A stretch of 64,000 nucleotides of DNA from Macrococcoides caseolyticum. Its GTDB lineage: Bacteria; Bacillota; Bacilli; Staphylococcales; Staphylococcaceae. Shown piece by piece: positions 8,421-17,324 of the stretch (positions are counted from its first letter, which is position 1; each line of letters begins with the position of its first letter). The notes below the pieces were generated by a model. That model ran no database searches. It had not been told where the DNA came from and saw only the letters and a list, made by a program, of their open reading frames with translations. The position numbers and the translations under genes were made by a program. The stretch is taken from contig NZ_PPRM01000025.1 in NCBI RefSeq assembly GCF_002902665.1, positions 1 to 64,000 of the forward strand. Direction: 5' to 3'.

Positions 8421-9236
8421 TTAGCCCAGTGCGACGTCTAATATCATCATGATTGTAAATCCAACCATGAGTCCCATTGTTGCTAAGTCTGTATTGTCTC
8501 CAGATTGAGATTCTGGTATCAGTTCCTCTACGACCACGAATATCATTGCGCCAGCTGCAAATGCAAGTGCATACGGTAAGATGGGCGTTACAAGTAAAAC
8601 AGCACCTGCTCCGATAACAGCAAATATGGGTTCGACGATTGCTGAACCGTGTCCGAGATTGAATGCTTTCCTCTTAGACTTACCATCCCCGTGTATGGGT
8701 AAAGATAATGCTGAACCTTCAGGTATATTTTGAATACCGATACCGATTGCAAGTCCGATTGCACCCAATAGTGCAGCGCTATTTCCGCTTACAACACCAC
8801 CAAATGCGACACCTAACGCTAATCCTTCAGGAATATTATGCATCGTAATCGCTAAGAAAAGCAATGTGGATTTCTTAAGATTTGTTGACGGCCCTTCATT
8901 AACGTGTCCAGGACTAGAGGCATTTGGATGGATATGTGGAATAACGACATCGAGAAGGCGGATAAATAGACCGCCTAACAAAAATCCAATCGCAGCTGGT
9001 AACCATGGGATTACACCATTGTCTTCGCTAAAGCTGATTGCTGGTGATAACAGTGACCAGAAGGATGCCGCTATCATAACGCCCGCAGCGAAGCCTTGCA
9101 TCGTATTCAGCACCTTATTATTTACAGTCTTGAAGAAAAATACGATAGACGCACCAAGTCCTGTCATCAGCCACGTAAAGATTCCGGCTATTCCAGCCTG
9201 TATCATTGGTGATAACTCACTAAACCATTCGAACAT
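8421..9236 (-). CDS. ZIP-family divalent metal transporter (ZupT-like)
   Basis: A 271-residue membrane protein that probably imports zinc or related divalent metals. The two ZIP signature helices are present: HNIPEGLALGVAFGG (helix IV) and GIGIQNIPEGSALSL (helix V). A His-rich cytoplasmic loop (IPHIHPNASSPGH) lies between helices III and IV. The frame extends upstream, but GGAGG lies just before the ATG at 9236, giving MFEWFSELSP, the usual family start. Which metal it moves cannot be read from the sequence. A 14-bp palindrome lies further upstream at 9324-9337. Confidence 0.9.
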   Translation of the reverse strand: MFEWFSELSPMIQAGIAGIFTWLMTGLGASIVFFFKTVNNKVLNTMQGFAAGVMIAASFWSLLSPAISFSEDNGVIPWLPAAIGFLLGGLFIRLLDVVIPHIHPNASSPGHVNEGPSTNLKKSTLLFLAITMHNIPEGLALGVAFGGVVSGNSAALLGAIGLAIGIGIQNIPEGSALSLPIHGDGKSKRKAFNLGHGSAIVEPIFAVIGAGAVLLVTPILPYALAFAAGAMIFVVVEELIPESQSGDNTDLATMGLMVGFTIMMILDVALG

Positions 9237-9323
9237 ATGTACCTCCTTATAAAAAAACTGTATAATATTATATTGATATTTATAATACATAACTATATCA
9301 TAAACATATTTAATGAGATATTG

Positions 9324-9337
9324 TTTCATATATGAAA
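9324..9337. promoter_or_regulatory. 14-bp perfect palindrome between the ZIP and ABC-F genes
   Basis: TTTCATA-TATGAAA, in the 128-bp AT-rich gap between divergent genes. It could be an operator, but in such AT-rich DNA a chance origin is quite possible. It does not match the Zur or MntR consensus as I know them. Confidence 0.3.
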
Positions 9338-9364
9338 TAAAGAAAATAAGTGGGAGTTTATATT

Positions 9365-11239
9365 ATGGAAGCATATAAAATAGAAAATTTGACAAAGCAG
9401 TACGGTGTAAAAACGGTATTCAAAAACCTTAGCTTAAGCATTTCAACCGGCGATAAGATTGCACTTGTCGGTATCAATGGAACAGGCAAAAGTGCACTGT
9501 TAAAATGTATTGCTGAAATAGAGGAACATAATGGAACAGTGACGCATCCTAATGGGTTTACAATCGAGTATGCAGCGCAATCGCCTGTACTAGATGAATC
9601 ACTTTCAATTACCGATAATGTGCTGGACCGTGCGCATCCAGTGATGCAGTTGTTTAAGAAATATAATCACATATTAAAACAGATGGAATCAGATTATAAT
9701 GACACATTAGCACATGAACTTAGTGAAGTTCAGACACAGATTGAACAGATGGATGGATTTACATATCGCAGCTCTGCAGAAGCAATTCTTACGAAACTCG
9801 GAATATTGAATCTTGAGGCACCGGTTACTACACTTAGCGGTGGCCAGAAGAAGCGTGTTGCACTTGCAAAATCTTTACTTAAGGCACCAGACTTGCTGTT
9901 ACTTGACGAACCGACCAACCACCTTGATTTTGAATCTATATACTGGCTCATTCAGTTCATAAAAAACTATAACAAAGCTGTTCTTGTTGTGACACATGAC
10001 CGTTACTTCCTGAATGAGATTACGAACCGTATTGTTGAATTAAGAAATGGTAAGCTCTATCAGTATCGTGGCAACTACGAAGATTACATCGTTCAAAAAG
10101 CTGAAGATGAACTTATCCTTGCCAATCAGGAACAGAAGGAAAGGCAATTGTATAAACAAGAACTCGCCTGGATGCGTAAAGGTGCGAAAGCAAGAACAAC
10201 GAAACAGCAGGCGAGAATTGACCGTTTCAGTGATATAGAGAATAAAGTGAAAGCGCAGAAGAAATCGGAAACGATAGAGATCAATCTTCAAAATAAGCGT
10301 CTTGGTAAGCAAGTATTTGAACTAGAATCTGTTGGTATGCACTTTGATGATAAAGTACTATTTGAAAGCTTCAGTGATATTGTACAGACGACAGATCGTA
10401 TCGGTATTGTTGGTCAGAACGGCACTGGAAAGTCCACGCTATTGAATCTGCTTTCTGGAGAACTTACACCGGAAACGGGGACGATTAAAGTAGGCCAGAC
10501 AGTGAGAGTCGGATATTACCGACAAGTAGAGATGGAACTGGAAAAAGATATGCGTATGATCGACTTTTTAAGAGAGAAAGCTGAAATAGGTTTCACTGCT
10601 ACAGGTGAAAAGATTTCCGTTACGCAATTACTGGAACGCTTCTTATTTCCGTCCGCTGTTCACGGTACTTATATTAGTAAACTGAGTGGTGGAGAACGTA
10701 AGCGCCTCTATTTACTAAGTATATTGATTCAAGGACCTAACGTATTATTGCTGGATGAACCGACAAATGATCTCGATACAGAGACACTGACCGTCTTAGA
10801 ACAGTATCTTGAGTCATTTAGAGGCGCTGTCATCACGGTCAGCCATGACAGATATTTTCTGAATAAAGCAGTGACTTCCTACTGGTATATACATGAAAAT
10901 ACAGTTCATAAAATACTAGGGGATTTTGAAGATTACCTGGACTTCAAATCACAGATAGAGAAAAGTATTACCATACAGATACCAGAGAAAAGTGAGAAAC
11001 ATAAAAATCAAGAAAAGGGAACAAAACGTGTATCCTATAAAGACAAACGCCGCTTTGAATTTTTGACAGATGCGATTGAATCGTTAGAACAGGACATTGC
11101 AGATATCGATAGTGCAATTGCACAAGAAACGACGAATTATGATAAACTCAATCAATTGACGACTGAACGTCAGGAGAAAGAAATACTATATGAAACATAC
11201 TTTGAAGAATGGGATGAACTTTCTGCGCGAATGGAGTAG
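9365..11239 (+). CDS. ABC-F family ATPase, Uup/YfmR type
   Basis: A soluble protein of two tandem ABC domains without membrane segments. Domain 1 has GINGTGKSALLK and LSGGQKKRVALAKSLL...LLLLDEPTNHLD. Domain 2 has GQNGTGKSTLLN and LSGGERKRLYLLSILI...LLLDEPTNDLD. An inter-domain linker rich in Lys/Arg/Gln and a C-terminal coiled coil (about residues 545-624) fit the Uup/YfmR group, which act on translating ribosomes. A role as an antibiotic-resistance ABC-F is less likely, since no leader peptide or attenuator is visible. GTGGGAG precedes ATG 9365. recQ starts 3 nt after the stop, so the two are probably co-transcribed. Confidence 0.88.
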   Translation: MEAYKIENLTKQYGVKTVFKNLSLSISTGDKIALVGINGTGKSALLKCIAEIEEHNGTVTHPNGFTIEYAAQSPVLDESLSITDNVLDRAHPVMQLFKKYNHILKQMESDYNDTLAHELSEVQTQIEQMDGFTYRSSAEAILTKLGILNLEAPVTTLSGGQKKRVALAKSLLKAPDLLLLDEPTNHLDFESIYWLIQFIKNYNKAVLVVTHDRYFLNEITNRIVELRNGKLYQYRGNYEDYIVQKAEDELILANQEQKERQLYKQELAWMRKGAKARTTKQQARIDRFSDIENKVKAQKKSETIEINLQNKRLGKQVFELESVGMHFDDKVLFESFSDIVQTTDRIGIVGQNGTGKSTLLNLLSGELTPETGTIKVGQTVRVGYYRQVEMELEKDMRMIDFLREKAEIGFTATGEKISVTQLLERFLFPSAVHGTYISKLSGGERKRLYLLSILIQGPNVLLLDEPTNDLDTETLTVLEQYLESFRGAVITVSHDRYFLNKAVTSYWYIHENTVHKILGDFEDYLDFKSQIEKSITIQIPEKSEKHKNQEKGTKRVSYKDKRRFEFLTDAIESLEQDIADIDSAIAQETTNYDKLNQLTTERQEKEILYETYFEEWDELSARME

Positions 11240-11242
11240 GTT

Positions 11243-13009
11243 ATGAAACACATATTACAAGAATATTTTGGTTATTCCAGCTTTAGGCCTGGGCAGCAAC
11301 AATTAATAGATTATGCGATAAATAATATTCCGACACTGGGCATTCTTCCGACAGGTGGCGGGAAATCTATATGCTATCAAGTTCCAGGTATCTACAAAGG
11401 AGGATTGACGCTCGTCATAAGCCCGCTCATCTCATTGATGAAAGACCAGGTGGATGCACTCAATGCGAGTGGTATTAAAGCTAGCTATATCAATTCTTCA
11501 TTAACGAAACAAGAAGTGCGTGCAGTTGAAGCGCAATTAATTTCAGGTGAGTGTCAATTTCTGTATGTTGCGCCTGAACGATTTGATAATCATTCTTTTC
11601 AGCAGCTGTTATACTCCCTGGATATTCGACTTGTTGCCTTCGATGAGGCACACTGCATATCAAAATGGGGACATGACTTTAGACCAAGCTACCGTGACGT
11701 CGTACAAAAGGTGATGACGTTACCTCATCATTTTACGCTTATGGCATTAACAGCGACGGCTACCGTAGATGTTAAGGAGGATATATGCAGCTTACTGCAT
11801 ATTCAACTAGAACATGTTGTCGAAACAAGTACAAAAAGAGAAAACTTGAAGTTCATCGTAGACCCAACGTATCAAAAACAAAAGATGGTAATTGACTATA
11901 TAAAGAGTCATAGTGATGCATCAGGAATTATCTACGCCAGCACAAGAAAGCAAGTAGAGTTGTTAAGTGAAGTGTTTGAAGTGAATCAGATTCGTCATAC
12001 ACTTTATCATGCCGGACTTAAAAAGGAAGAAAAAGAACGTAATCAAAGTGCCTTCGTTCGAGATGATATTCCGGTAATGATTGCAACGAATGCATTTGGA
12101 ATGGGGATTGATAAATCCAATGTCAGATATGTCATTCATTATAATATGCCGCAGGACTTAGAGAGCTATTATCAGGAGGCCGGTCGTGCAGGCCGTGATG
12201 GATTGAAGAGTGAGTGTATTTTAATGTATTCAGAAGCGGATATTAAGCTGCAGTATTTCTTTATTGAGACAGCACCGGAGGCAGTACAGGAATTAAAGAA
12301 AGACAAACTGAGTAAAATGATTCAATATACGAAGACGAAGCGCTGCCTGCAGTCAACCATCATTAATTACTTTAATCCTAATGAGCCACTGAAAAATTGT
12401 GGTCAGTGCTCCAGCTGTCTGAGACAGGATGAGAATTATAATATGACAACAGAAGCGAAACAAATATTAAGTTGTCTCATCCGTATAAAGATTCCTGTAA
12501 CCAAACTTCTGCTTTCTAAAGTACTGCACGGAGAAAGTGATAATCAGATTCACAACGAATCACTGCACAAGCTCTCTACTTATGGTTTATTAAAAAACTA
12601 TGAAGCAAGCGCTGTTCAATCATTTATCGATACGTTAATCTTTAATGGCTATATAAGAATTCATGATCACCATCTATATTGTGATGATTCAGCAAAAGCT
12701 ATCTTATTTAATGAGAAACAGGTGATGACATATTATAAACCAAATCAATACAATGAGAAAGTCAAGATTACAACGATAGACGCTGTAGATGATACGTTAC
12801 TAAGGGCACTTAAGACAGCACGTAAAGAGTTAAGTGAGCGGCTGGATGTACCACCGTTTACGATATTTTCTGATCATACACTCGAGCTTTTTGCTGATAA
12901 AAAACCTATATCTAAAGAAGATATGATACTAATCGAAGGGGTTGGGTCCTATAAACTAAAGCATTATTGTCCTAAGTTTATTGAAGTGATTCAAGATTAT
13001 GTAAGCTAA
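11243..13009 (+). CDS. recQ: ATP-dependent DNA helicase RecQ
   Basis: Superfamily 2 3'-5' helicase of 588 residues. Visible motifs: motif 0 FGYSSFRPGQQQLI, motif I LPTGGGKSICYQVP, motif II DEAHCISKWGHDF, motif III LTATAT, motif V ATNAFGMGIDK, motif VI QEAGRAGRDG. The RecQ zinc site follows (CLQSTIINYF...CGQCSSC), then a winged-helix RQC region. The C-terminal about 80 residues (ALKTARKELSERLDVPPFTIFSD) are an HRDC domain. It acts in recombination and replication-fork repair. Spacing of 3 nt places it in one unit with the ABC-F gene. Confidence 0.95.
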   Translation: MKHILQEYFGYSSFRPGQQQLIDYAINNIPTLGILPTGGGKSICYQVPGIYKGGLTLVISPLISLMKDQVDALNASGIKASYINSSLTKQEVRAVEAQLISGECQFLYVAPERFDNHSFQQLLYSLDIRLVAFDEAHCISKWGHDFRPSYRDVVQKVMTLPHHFTLMALTATATVDVKEDICSLLHIQLEHVVETSTKRENLKFIVDPTYQKQKMVIDYIKSHSDASGIIYASTRKQVELLSEVFEVNQIRHTLYHAGLKKEEKERNQSAFVRDDIPVMIATNAFGMGIDKSNVRYVIHYNMPQDLESYYQEAGRAGRDGLKSECILMYSEADIKLQYFFIETAPEAVQELKKDKLSKMIQYTKTKRCLQSTIINYFNPNEPLKNCGQCSSCLRQDENYNMTTEAKQILSCLIRIKIPVTKLLLSKVLHGESDNQIHNESLHKLSTYGLLKNYEASAVQSFIDTLIFNGYIRIHDHHLYCDDSAKAILFNEKQVMTYYKPNQYNEKVKITTIDAVDDTLLRALKTARKELSERLDVPPFTIFSDHTLELFADKKPISKEDMILIEGVGSYKLKHYCPKFIEVIQDYVS

Positions 13010-13073
13010 TTAGTTGTTTAACCTCTGGCGTTTAGGTTATATGTATTACATTAAATTCTATAAGAGGTGCAAC

Positions 13074-13994
13074 ATGATAAAATTTAAACATGTATCAAAA
13101 CGTTATGGTGAAAATAAGGTTGTGGATGATATCAATTTTGAAATTGAAGAAGGAGAATTTTTTGTTATCATCGGACCTTCAGGTAGCGGAAAGACAACGA
13201 CCTTAAAGATGATTAACAGATTGATTCCATTGTCAGAAGGTTACATTTACTTTAAAGATCGACCTATCAGTGACTACAAACTTGATGAGATGCGCTGGGA
13301 TATCGGCTATGTACTGCAACAAATTGCACTATTCCCTCATATGACAATTAAAGAGAATATTAGTCAAGTGCCTTTTATGAAGAAATGGTCACAAGAACGC
13401 ATCGATAAAGATGCGGTGCATTTATTGAATATGGTAGGACTTGAAAGCGAAGCGTATTTACATCGTTATCCTGACGAATTATCCGGTGGTCAGAAACAAC
13501 GTGTCGGTGTTGTGCGTGCTTTAATGGCGGATCCTCCAGTAATATTGATGGATGAACCATTTAGTGCGCTGGATCCTATCTCACGCGAAAAGCTGCAAGA
13601 TGACCTGATTCATCTGCAATCAGAAATTAAGAAGACGATAATCTTTGTTACACATGATATATCTGAAGCTTTGAAGCTTGGTGATAGAATCTGCCTGATG
13701 AATAATGGAAAGATAGAACAGATAGGAACACCTGAATCATTCATTAATGCCCCGAATAATGAATTTGTTAAGACATTTATGGGTAATGCTGTGCAGGTCA
13801 AGCAATATGCTAGAAATATAATGAGGCCAATCGAGGCGGCTACTTCAGCACAAGTAACACCAGATACTACATTGAATGATGTTTATGCCTTACTCACTGA
13901 GCATGAATATATTGCTGTAATGGAAGATACAAGAAGAATCGGTGTTATATCACGCAATGACGTATTACGTCAACTGAGTAAGGAGGCGATGTAA
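13074..13994 (+). CDS. ABC transporter ATPase with CBS domain, OpuCA/EgtV type
   Basis: A 306-residue ATP-binding subunit of a quaternary-amine-type importer. It has Walker A GPSGSGKTTTLK, Q-loop LQQIALFPHMT, signature LSGGQKQRVGVVRAL, Walker B VILMDEPFSALD and the His switch. One CBS motif follows near residues 255-305 (PDTTLNDVYALLTEHEYIAVMED). The frame extends to 13014, but AGAGGTG before ATG 13074 sets the start. The stop overlaps the ATG of the permease gene. The family covers glycine betaine/carnitine (OpuC, BilE) and ergothioneine (EgtUV) importers. Confidence 0.88.
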   Translation: MIKFKHVSKRYGENKVVDDINFEIEEGEFFVIIGPSGSGKTTTLKMINRLIPLSEGYIYFKDRPISDYKLDEMRWDIGYVLQQIALFPHMTIKENISQVPFMKKWSQERIDKDAVHLLNMVGLESEAYLHRYPDELSGGQKQRVGVVRALMADPPVILMDEPFSALDPISREKLQDDLIHLQSEIKKTIIFVTHDISEALKLGDRICLMNNGKIEQIGTPESFINAPNNEFVKTFMGNAVQVKQYARNIMRPIEAATSAQVTPDTTLNDVYALLTEHEYIAVMEDTRRIGVISRNDVLRQLSKEAM

Positions 13995-15508
13995 TGAACA
14001 CGCTATGGCAGACGTTTAATGAACGTAGGTATGAATTATTGCAGGCTTTGTTCGAACATATTCAGATTTCATTTATTGCGTTATTAATAGCTACCTTAAT
14101 CGCAATACCCATTGGAATCTATTTAACGCGTCATACGAAGGTTGCTGAGCCCATTATTAATGTGACAGCGGTATTGCAGACAATTCCATCTCTTGCATTG
14201 CTCGGGTTGATGATTCCATTATTCGGTATTGGTCGAGTACCGGCAATTATAGCACTCGTCATTTATGCTTTACTGCCGATTCTGCGCAATACATATACAG
14301 GTATCAAAGAAGTAGATCCTTCACTGAAAGAGGCAGCGAGCGGAATCGGTATGAATACATTCCGTCAGCTGACAAAGGTTGAAATTCCTTTAGCGATGCC
14401 GGTTATTATGGCTGGTATCAGAACAGCGATGGTCCTGATTATCGGTACTGCGACACTGGCGGCATTTATAGGTGCGGGTGGTTTAGGAGATTTGATTCTT
14501 CTTGGTATAGACCGTAATAATACAAGTATTCTTCTGTTAGGAGCAATTCCCGCAGCACTCCTTGCGTTACTATTTGATTTTCTATTAAAACGCATGGAGC
14601 AGCTCAGCTATAGAAAGCTTACCTATGTTCTCGGTACGATGCTGCTTATATTCTTGCTTGTAGCGGTGGGACCCCTATTGTTTGGTAAAGAAGAGAAACT
14701 GAAATTTGCAGGTAAACTTGGAACAGAACCAGAAATTATTACAAATATGTACAAATACGTCATTGAAGAGAAGACAGATGTCTCAGTTGAAGTGTCACCA
14801 GGTATGGGTAAGACGACATTTTTATTCAATGCTTTGAAATCAGATAACATTGATGGTTACCTGGAGTTTACAGGAACGGTGCTTGGAGAAATCGTTAAAG
14901 AAGATCCTAAAGCTACAATAGAAAGTGAAGTTTATCAACAAGCGAATGAAAGTCTGAAGAAAAAATATAATATGGCTTTACTACAACCCATGAAATACAA
15001 CAACACATATGCACTAGCAGTAAAGAAAAGTTATGCTGAAGAACATAACTTAAAGACGATATCTGACCTTGAAAAGGTAAAAGATGATGTTAGGGTAGGG
15101 TTTACCTTAGAATTTAATGATAGAAATGACGGATATAAAGGAATCCAGAAGAAATATAATATCAAGTTTAACAACGTGAAGACGATGGAACCGAAGATTC
15201 GTTATCAGGCAATTGATCAGAATAAGATAGATCTGATGGATGCCTATTCAACTGATGCTGAACTTAAGAAATATGATATGGTCGTGCTAAAGGATGACAA
15301 ACATTTATTCCCACCGTATCAGGGTGCACCTTTATTGAAACAGAGTACAATCGAGAAATATCCAGAAGTTGTCGATGCATTAAATGCGCTTTCGGATAAG
15401 ATTACAGATGAAGAGATGCAAAAGATGAACTATGACGTTGCATATAACAATAAGACACCAGAAAGTGTCGCAAAGGCATACTTAATAAAAGAGAAGATTA
15501 TAAAATAA
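13994..15508 (+). CDS. ABC importer permease fused to substrate-binding domain, OpuCB/EgtU type
   Basis: The first about 210 residues form the membrane permease, including the EAA-loop region ASGIGMNTFRQLTKVEIPLAMPVIMAGIRTA. After a further helix (about 213-232), the rest is a periplasmic-type binding domain (KFAGKLGTEPEIITNMYKYVIEEKTD...). This one-chain layout, with a CBS-type ATPase, is that of BilEB and of EgtU, the ergothioneine importer described in streptococci and other Firmicutes. The S. aureus homologue is usually labelled OpuC. Substrate is undetermined from sequence: compatible solute or ergothioneine. A terminator follows at 15521. Confidence 0.88.
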   Translation: MNTLWQTFNERRYELLQALFEHIQISFIALLIATLIAIPIGIYLTRHTKVAEPIINVTAVLQTIPSLALLGLMIPLFGIGRVPAIIALVIYALLPILRNTYTGIKEVDPSLKEAASGIGMNTFRQLTKVEIPLAMPVIMAGIRTAMVLIIGTATLAAFIGAGGLGDLILLGIDRNNTSILLLGAIPAALLALLFDFLLKRMEQLSYRKLTYVLGTMLLIFLLVAVGPLLFGKEEKLKFAGKLGTEPEIITNMYKYVIEEKTDVSVEVSPGMGKTTFLFNALKSDNIDGYLEFTGTVLGEIVKEDPKATIESEVYQQANESLKKKYNMALLQPMKYNNTYALAVKKSYAEEHNLKTISDLEKVKDDVRVGFTLEFNDRNDGYKGIQKKYNIKFNNVKTMEPKIRYQAIDQNKIDLMDAYSTDAELKKYDMVVLKDDKHLFPPYQGAPLLKQSTIEKYPEVVDALNALSDKITDEEMQKMNYDVAYNNKTPESVAKAYLIKEKIIK

Positions 15509-15520
15509 ATTAATTTGTTA

Positions 15521-15550
15521 AAAAGATAGCAAAAATTTGCTATCTTTTTT
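15521..15550 (+). terminator. Intrinsic terminator after the OpuC/EgtU-type permease gene
   Basis: GATAGCAAA/TTTGCTATC stem (15525-15533, 15536-15544) followed by a run of T. Confidence 0.9.
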
Positions 15551-15592
15551 TATTTTCTCTATCATAATATAAAACGAACTGGAGGGTCTAAT

Positions 15593-16645
15593 ATGAAACC
15601 ACAACTAGAAAGTCTAGGCGTCTACAAGGCGGGATTATCAGAGGAAGCATTAAAACGCAAGTTTAATGTTGAAGGAGAATTCAGTCGACTGGCATCGAAT
15701 GAAAATCCGATTGGTCCATCACCACAAGTGTATGAAGCCATTCGTTCACAAGATGCGCTCAACTATTATCCTGATCCAGAAGCCATACAGCTGAAGGCAT
15801 CGCTCTTAGAATTCTACCAGGTAGATAGTGAACAAATTCTTGTAGGAGCTGGACTAGATGAAATTATAATGATGATTTCGCGTGCACGTCTGAATCCTAA
15901 AGGGCATATATTGACAAGTGAAGGTACTTTTATTCAGTATACGACACATGCACTGATTGAAGATAATGAAGTGGTCACTGTACCGTTGAAAGAAGGGAAG
16001 TTTGACCTGGAAAGTTTTAAAGATAAGATGAATGATGAGACAAGTATCATCTGGATCTGTAACCCAAATAATCCAACAGGTACTTATGTTACTGAAACAG
16101 AATTAACTGGATTTTTAGAAAGTGTACATGAAGATGTAATGGTCGTACTGGATGAAGCATATTTTGAATTTGTTCTGCGTGAGGATTATCCAGATGGCGT
16201 AGCGTTACTTAAACGCTTCCCGAATCTGATTGTGCTCAGAACATTCTCTAAAGCCTATGGATTAGCAGGACTACGTGTAGGCTATGCCATAACATCTAAA
16301 GCTTATATTGATGTATTCAATAAAGTAAAGCTGCCGTTTAACGTGACAGCACTTTCGCTAGTCGGAGCAATTGCTGCATTAAAAGACCAGCAATATTTAA
16401 AGGATTATGTTGCTCATAATGACAAAGAGCGCAATAAATTCTTTGAAGCGGATTACAAAGAACACCTTATAGATAGCGTAACAAACTTTATATTTGTTAA
16501 GACGAATCAGCCTGAAGCGTTATTCGAAGCATTGATTAAGGGTGGAGTAATTGCTAGACCGATGCCTAACGGGGTAAGAATATCAATTGGAACGCGTGAC
16601 GATAATGAAAAAGTTCATAAAGTACTCAATTCATTCTTCAGTTAA
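15593..16645 (+). CDS. hisC: Histidinol-phosphate aminotransferase
   Basis: PLP-dependent fold-type I aminotransferase of 350 residues. Motifs include LASNENPIGPSP, the PLP-anchoring VGAGLDEII, ICNPNNPTGTYV, VVLDEAYFEF, and the Schiff-base lysine in TFSKAYGLAGLRVGYA. Members of this group act in histidine synthesis and sometimes on aromatic amino acids. There is no his operon around it, only the transporter operon upstream and a nucleotidase gene downstream. An aromatic aminotransferase role is therefore a fair alternative. GGAGGG precedes the ATG. Confidence 0.88.
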   Translation: MKPQLESLGVYKAGLSEEALKRKFNVEGEFSRLASNENPIGPSPQVYEAIRSQDALNYYPDPEAIQLKASLLEFYQVDSEQILVGAGLDEIIMMISRARLNPKGHILTSEGTFIQYTTHALIEDNEVVTVPLKEGKFDLESFKDKMNDETSIIWICNPNNPTGTYVTETELTGFLESVHEDVMVVLDEAYFEFVLREDYPDGVALLKRFPNLIVLRTFSKAYGLAGLRVGYAITSKAYIDVFNKVKLPFNVTALSLVGAIAALKDQQYLKDYVAHNDKERNKFFEADYKEHLIDSVTNFIFVKTNQPEALFEALIKGGVIARPMPNGVRISIGTRDDNEKVHKVLNSFFS

Positions 16646-16713
16646 TCAAATTACTACAATTAGCAATCTATATTGCTTATAATAATAGTAATATAGGATA
16701 AAGGATGATTATG

Positions 16714-17244
16714 ATGAGACAGTCAATTGCAATTGATATGGATGAAGTACTTGCAGATACATTGAAGAAAGTTATCTTTCAGTTTAATGAAAGTGCAGGT
16801 ATGTCATTAACGAAAGAAGATTTGTACGAAAGGAAACTTCGCACAGAGTACCCGGAACACGTGGATAAGTTAGACAAGCTATTACTAGATCGAGGTTTCT
16901 TTAGAGATTTAGAAGTATTTCCTGATGCAATACGCGTCGTAGAGCGACTCACCCATCATTATGATGTTTATATTGCTACAGCTGCGATGGATGTACCGAC
17001 ATCATTCGATGCAAAATATGAATGGCTGAGAGAACATTTTCCATTTTTAGATCCACAGCATTTTATCTTCTGCGGTAATAAAGGCATTGTTAGAACAGAT
17101 TATCTGATAGATGATAATCCGAGACAGCTGCGTGCATTTAAAGGTAAAGGTATTATCTTCGATGCTGTACATAACCAAAGTATTTCTGAATTTGACCGAG
17201 TAAGCTCATGGAATGATGTTGAACGTTATTTCTTGGATAAATAG
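16714..17244 (+). CDS. 5'(3')-deoxyribonucleotidase (HAD superfamily)
   Basis: A 176-residue HAD phosphatase. The nucleophile motif is [10 protein letters not shown] near the N-terminus (DxDxVLxD of the cytosolic 5'(3')-nucleotidases). The later motifs are IATAAMD (T/S motif II), [17 protein letters not shown] (Lys and DD motif). It probably dephosphorylates deoxynucleoside monophosphates. Three nearby ATGs are in frame (16705, 16711, 16714). AAAGGA ends 8 nt before 16714, giving [12 protein letters not shown], which fits homologues best. Confidence 0.85.
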   Translation: MRQSIAIDMDEVLADTLKKVIFQFNESAGMSLTKEDLYERKLRTEYPEHVDKLDKLLLDRGFFRDLEVFPDAIRVVERLTHHYDVYIATAAMDVPTSFDAKYEWLREHFPFLDPQHFIFCGNKGIVRTDYLIDDNPRQLRAFKGKGIIFDAVHNQSISEFDRVSSWNDVERYFLDK

Positions 17245-17323
17245 ATACTAAGCTTTATATACAACGACAACACCCAAACCATATCTATATGGTTTGGGTG
17301 TTGTCGTTGTAATGATAGTATCT
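17243..17323. repeat. Nested long inverted repeat between convergent genes
   Basis: The inner stem is 24 bp and perfect (17261-17284 with 17287-17310). Outside it, AGATACTA (17243-17250) pairs with TAGTATCT (17316-17323). It lies between the nucleotidase gene (plus) and the lipid kinase gene (minus), and its ends overlap the end of the nucleotidase gene. No strong T-run follows on either strand, so it is not a textbook terminator. It probably still serves as a bidirectional transcript end. Confidence 0.75.
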
Positions 17324-17324
17324 A

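Noticed and set aside
8866-9252. 128-residue plus-strand frame opposite the ZIP transporter gene
   Set aside because: Antisense to a well-supported ZIP gene with both signature helices; composition is that of a reversed membrane protein.
9237-9364. Zur or MntR operator between the ZIP and ABC-F genes
   Set aside because: The only strong palindrome (TTTCATATATGAAA) does not match either consensus; kept only as an unassigned site.
13014-13073. N-terminal extension of the OpuCA/EgtV-type ATPase
   Set aside because: The open frame extends upstream, but the extension is not conserved in type and AGAGGTG directs translation to ATG 13074.
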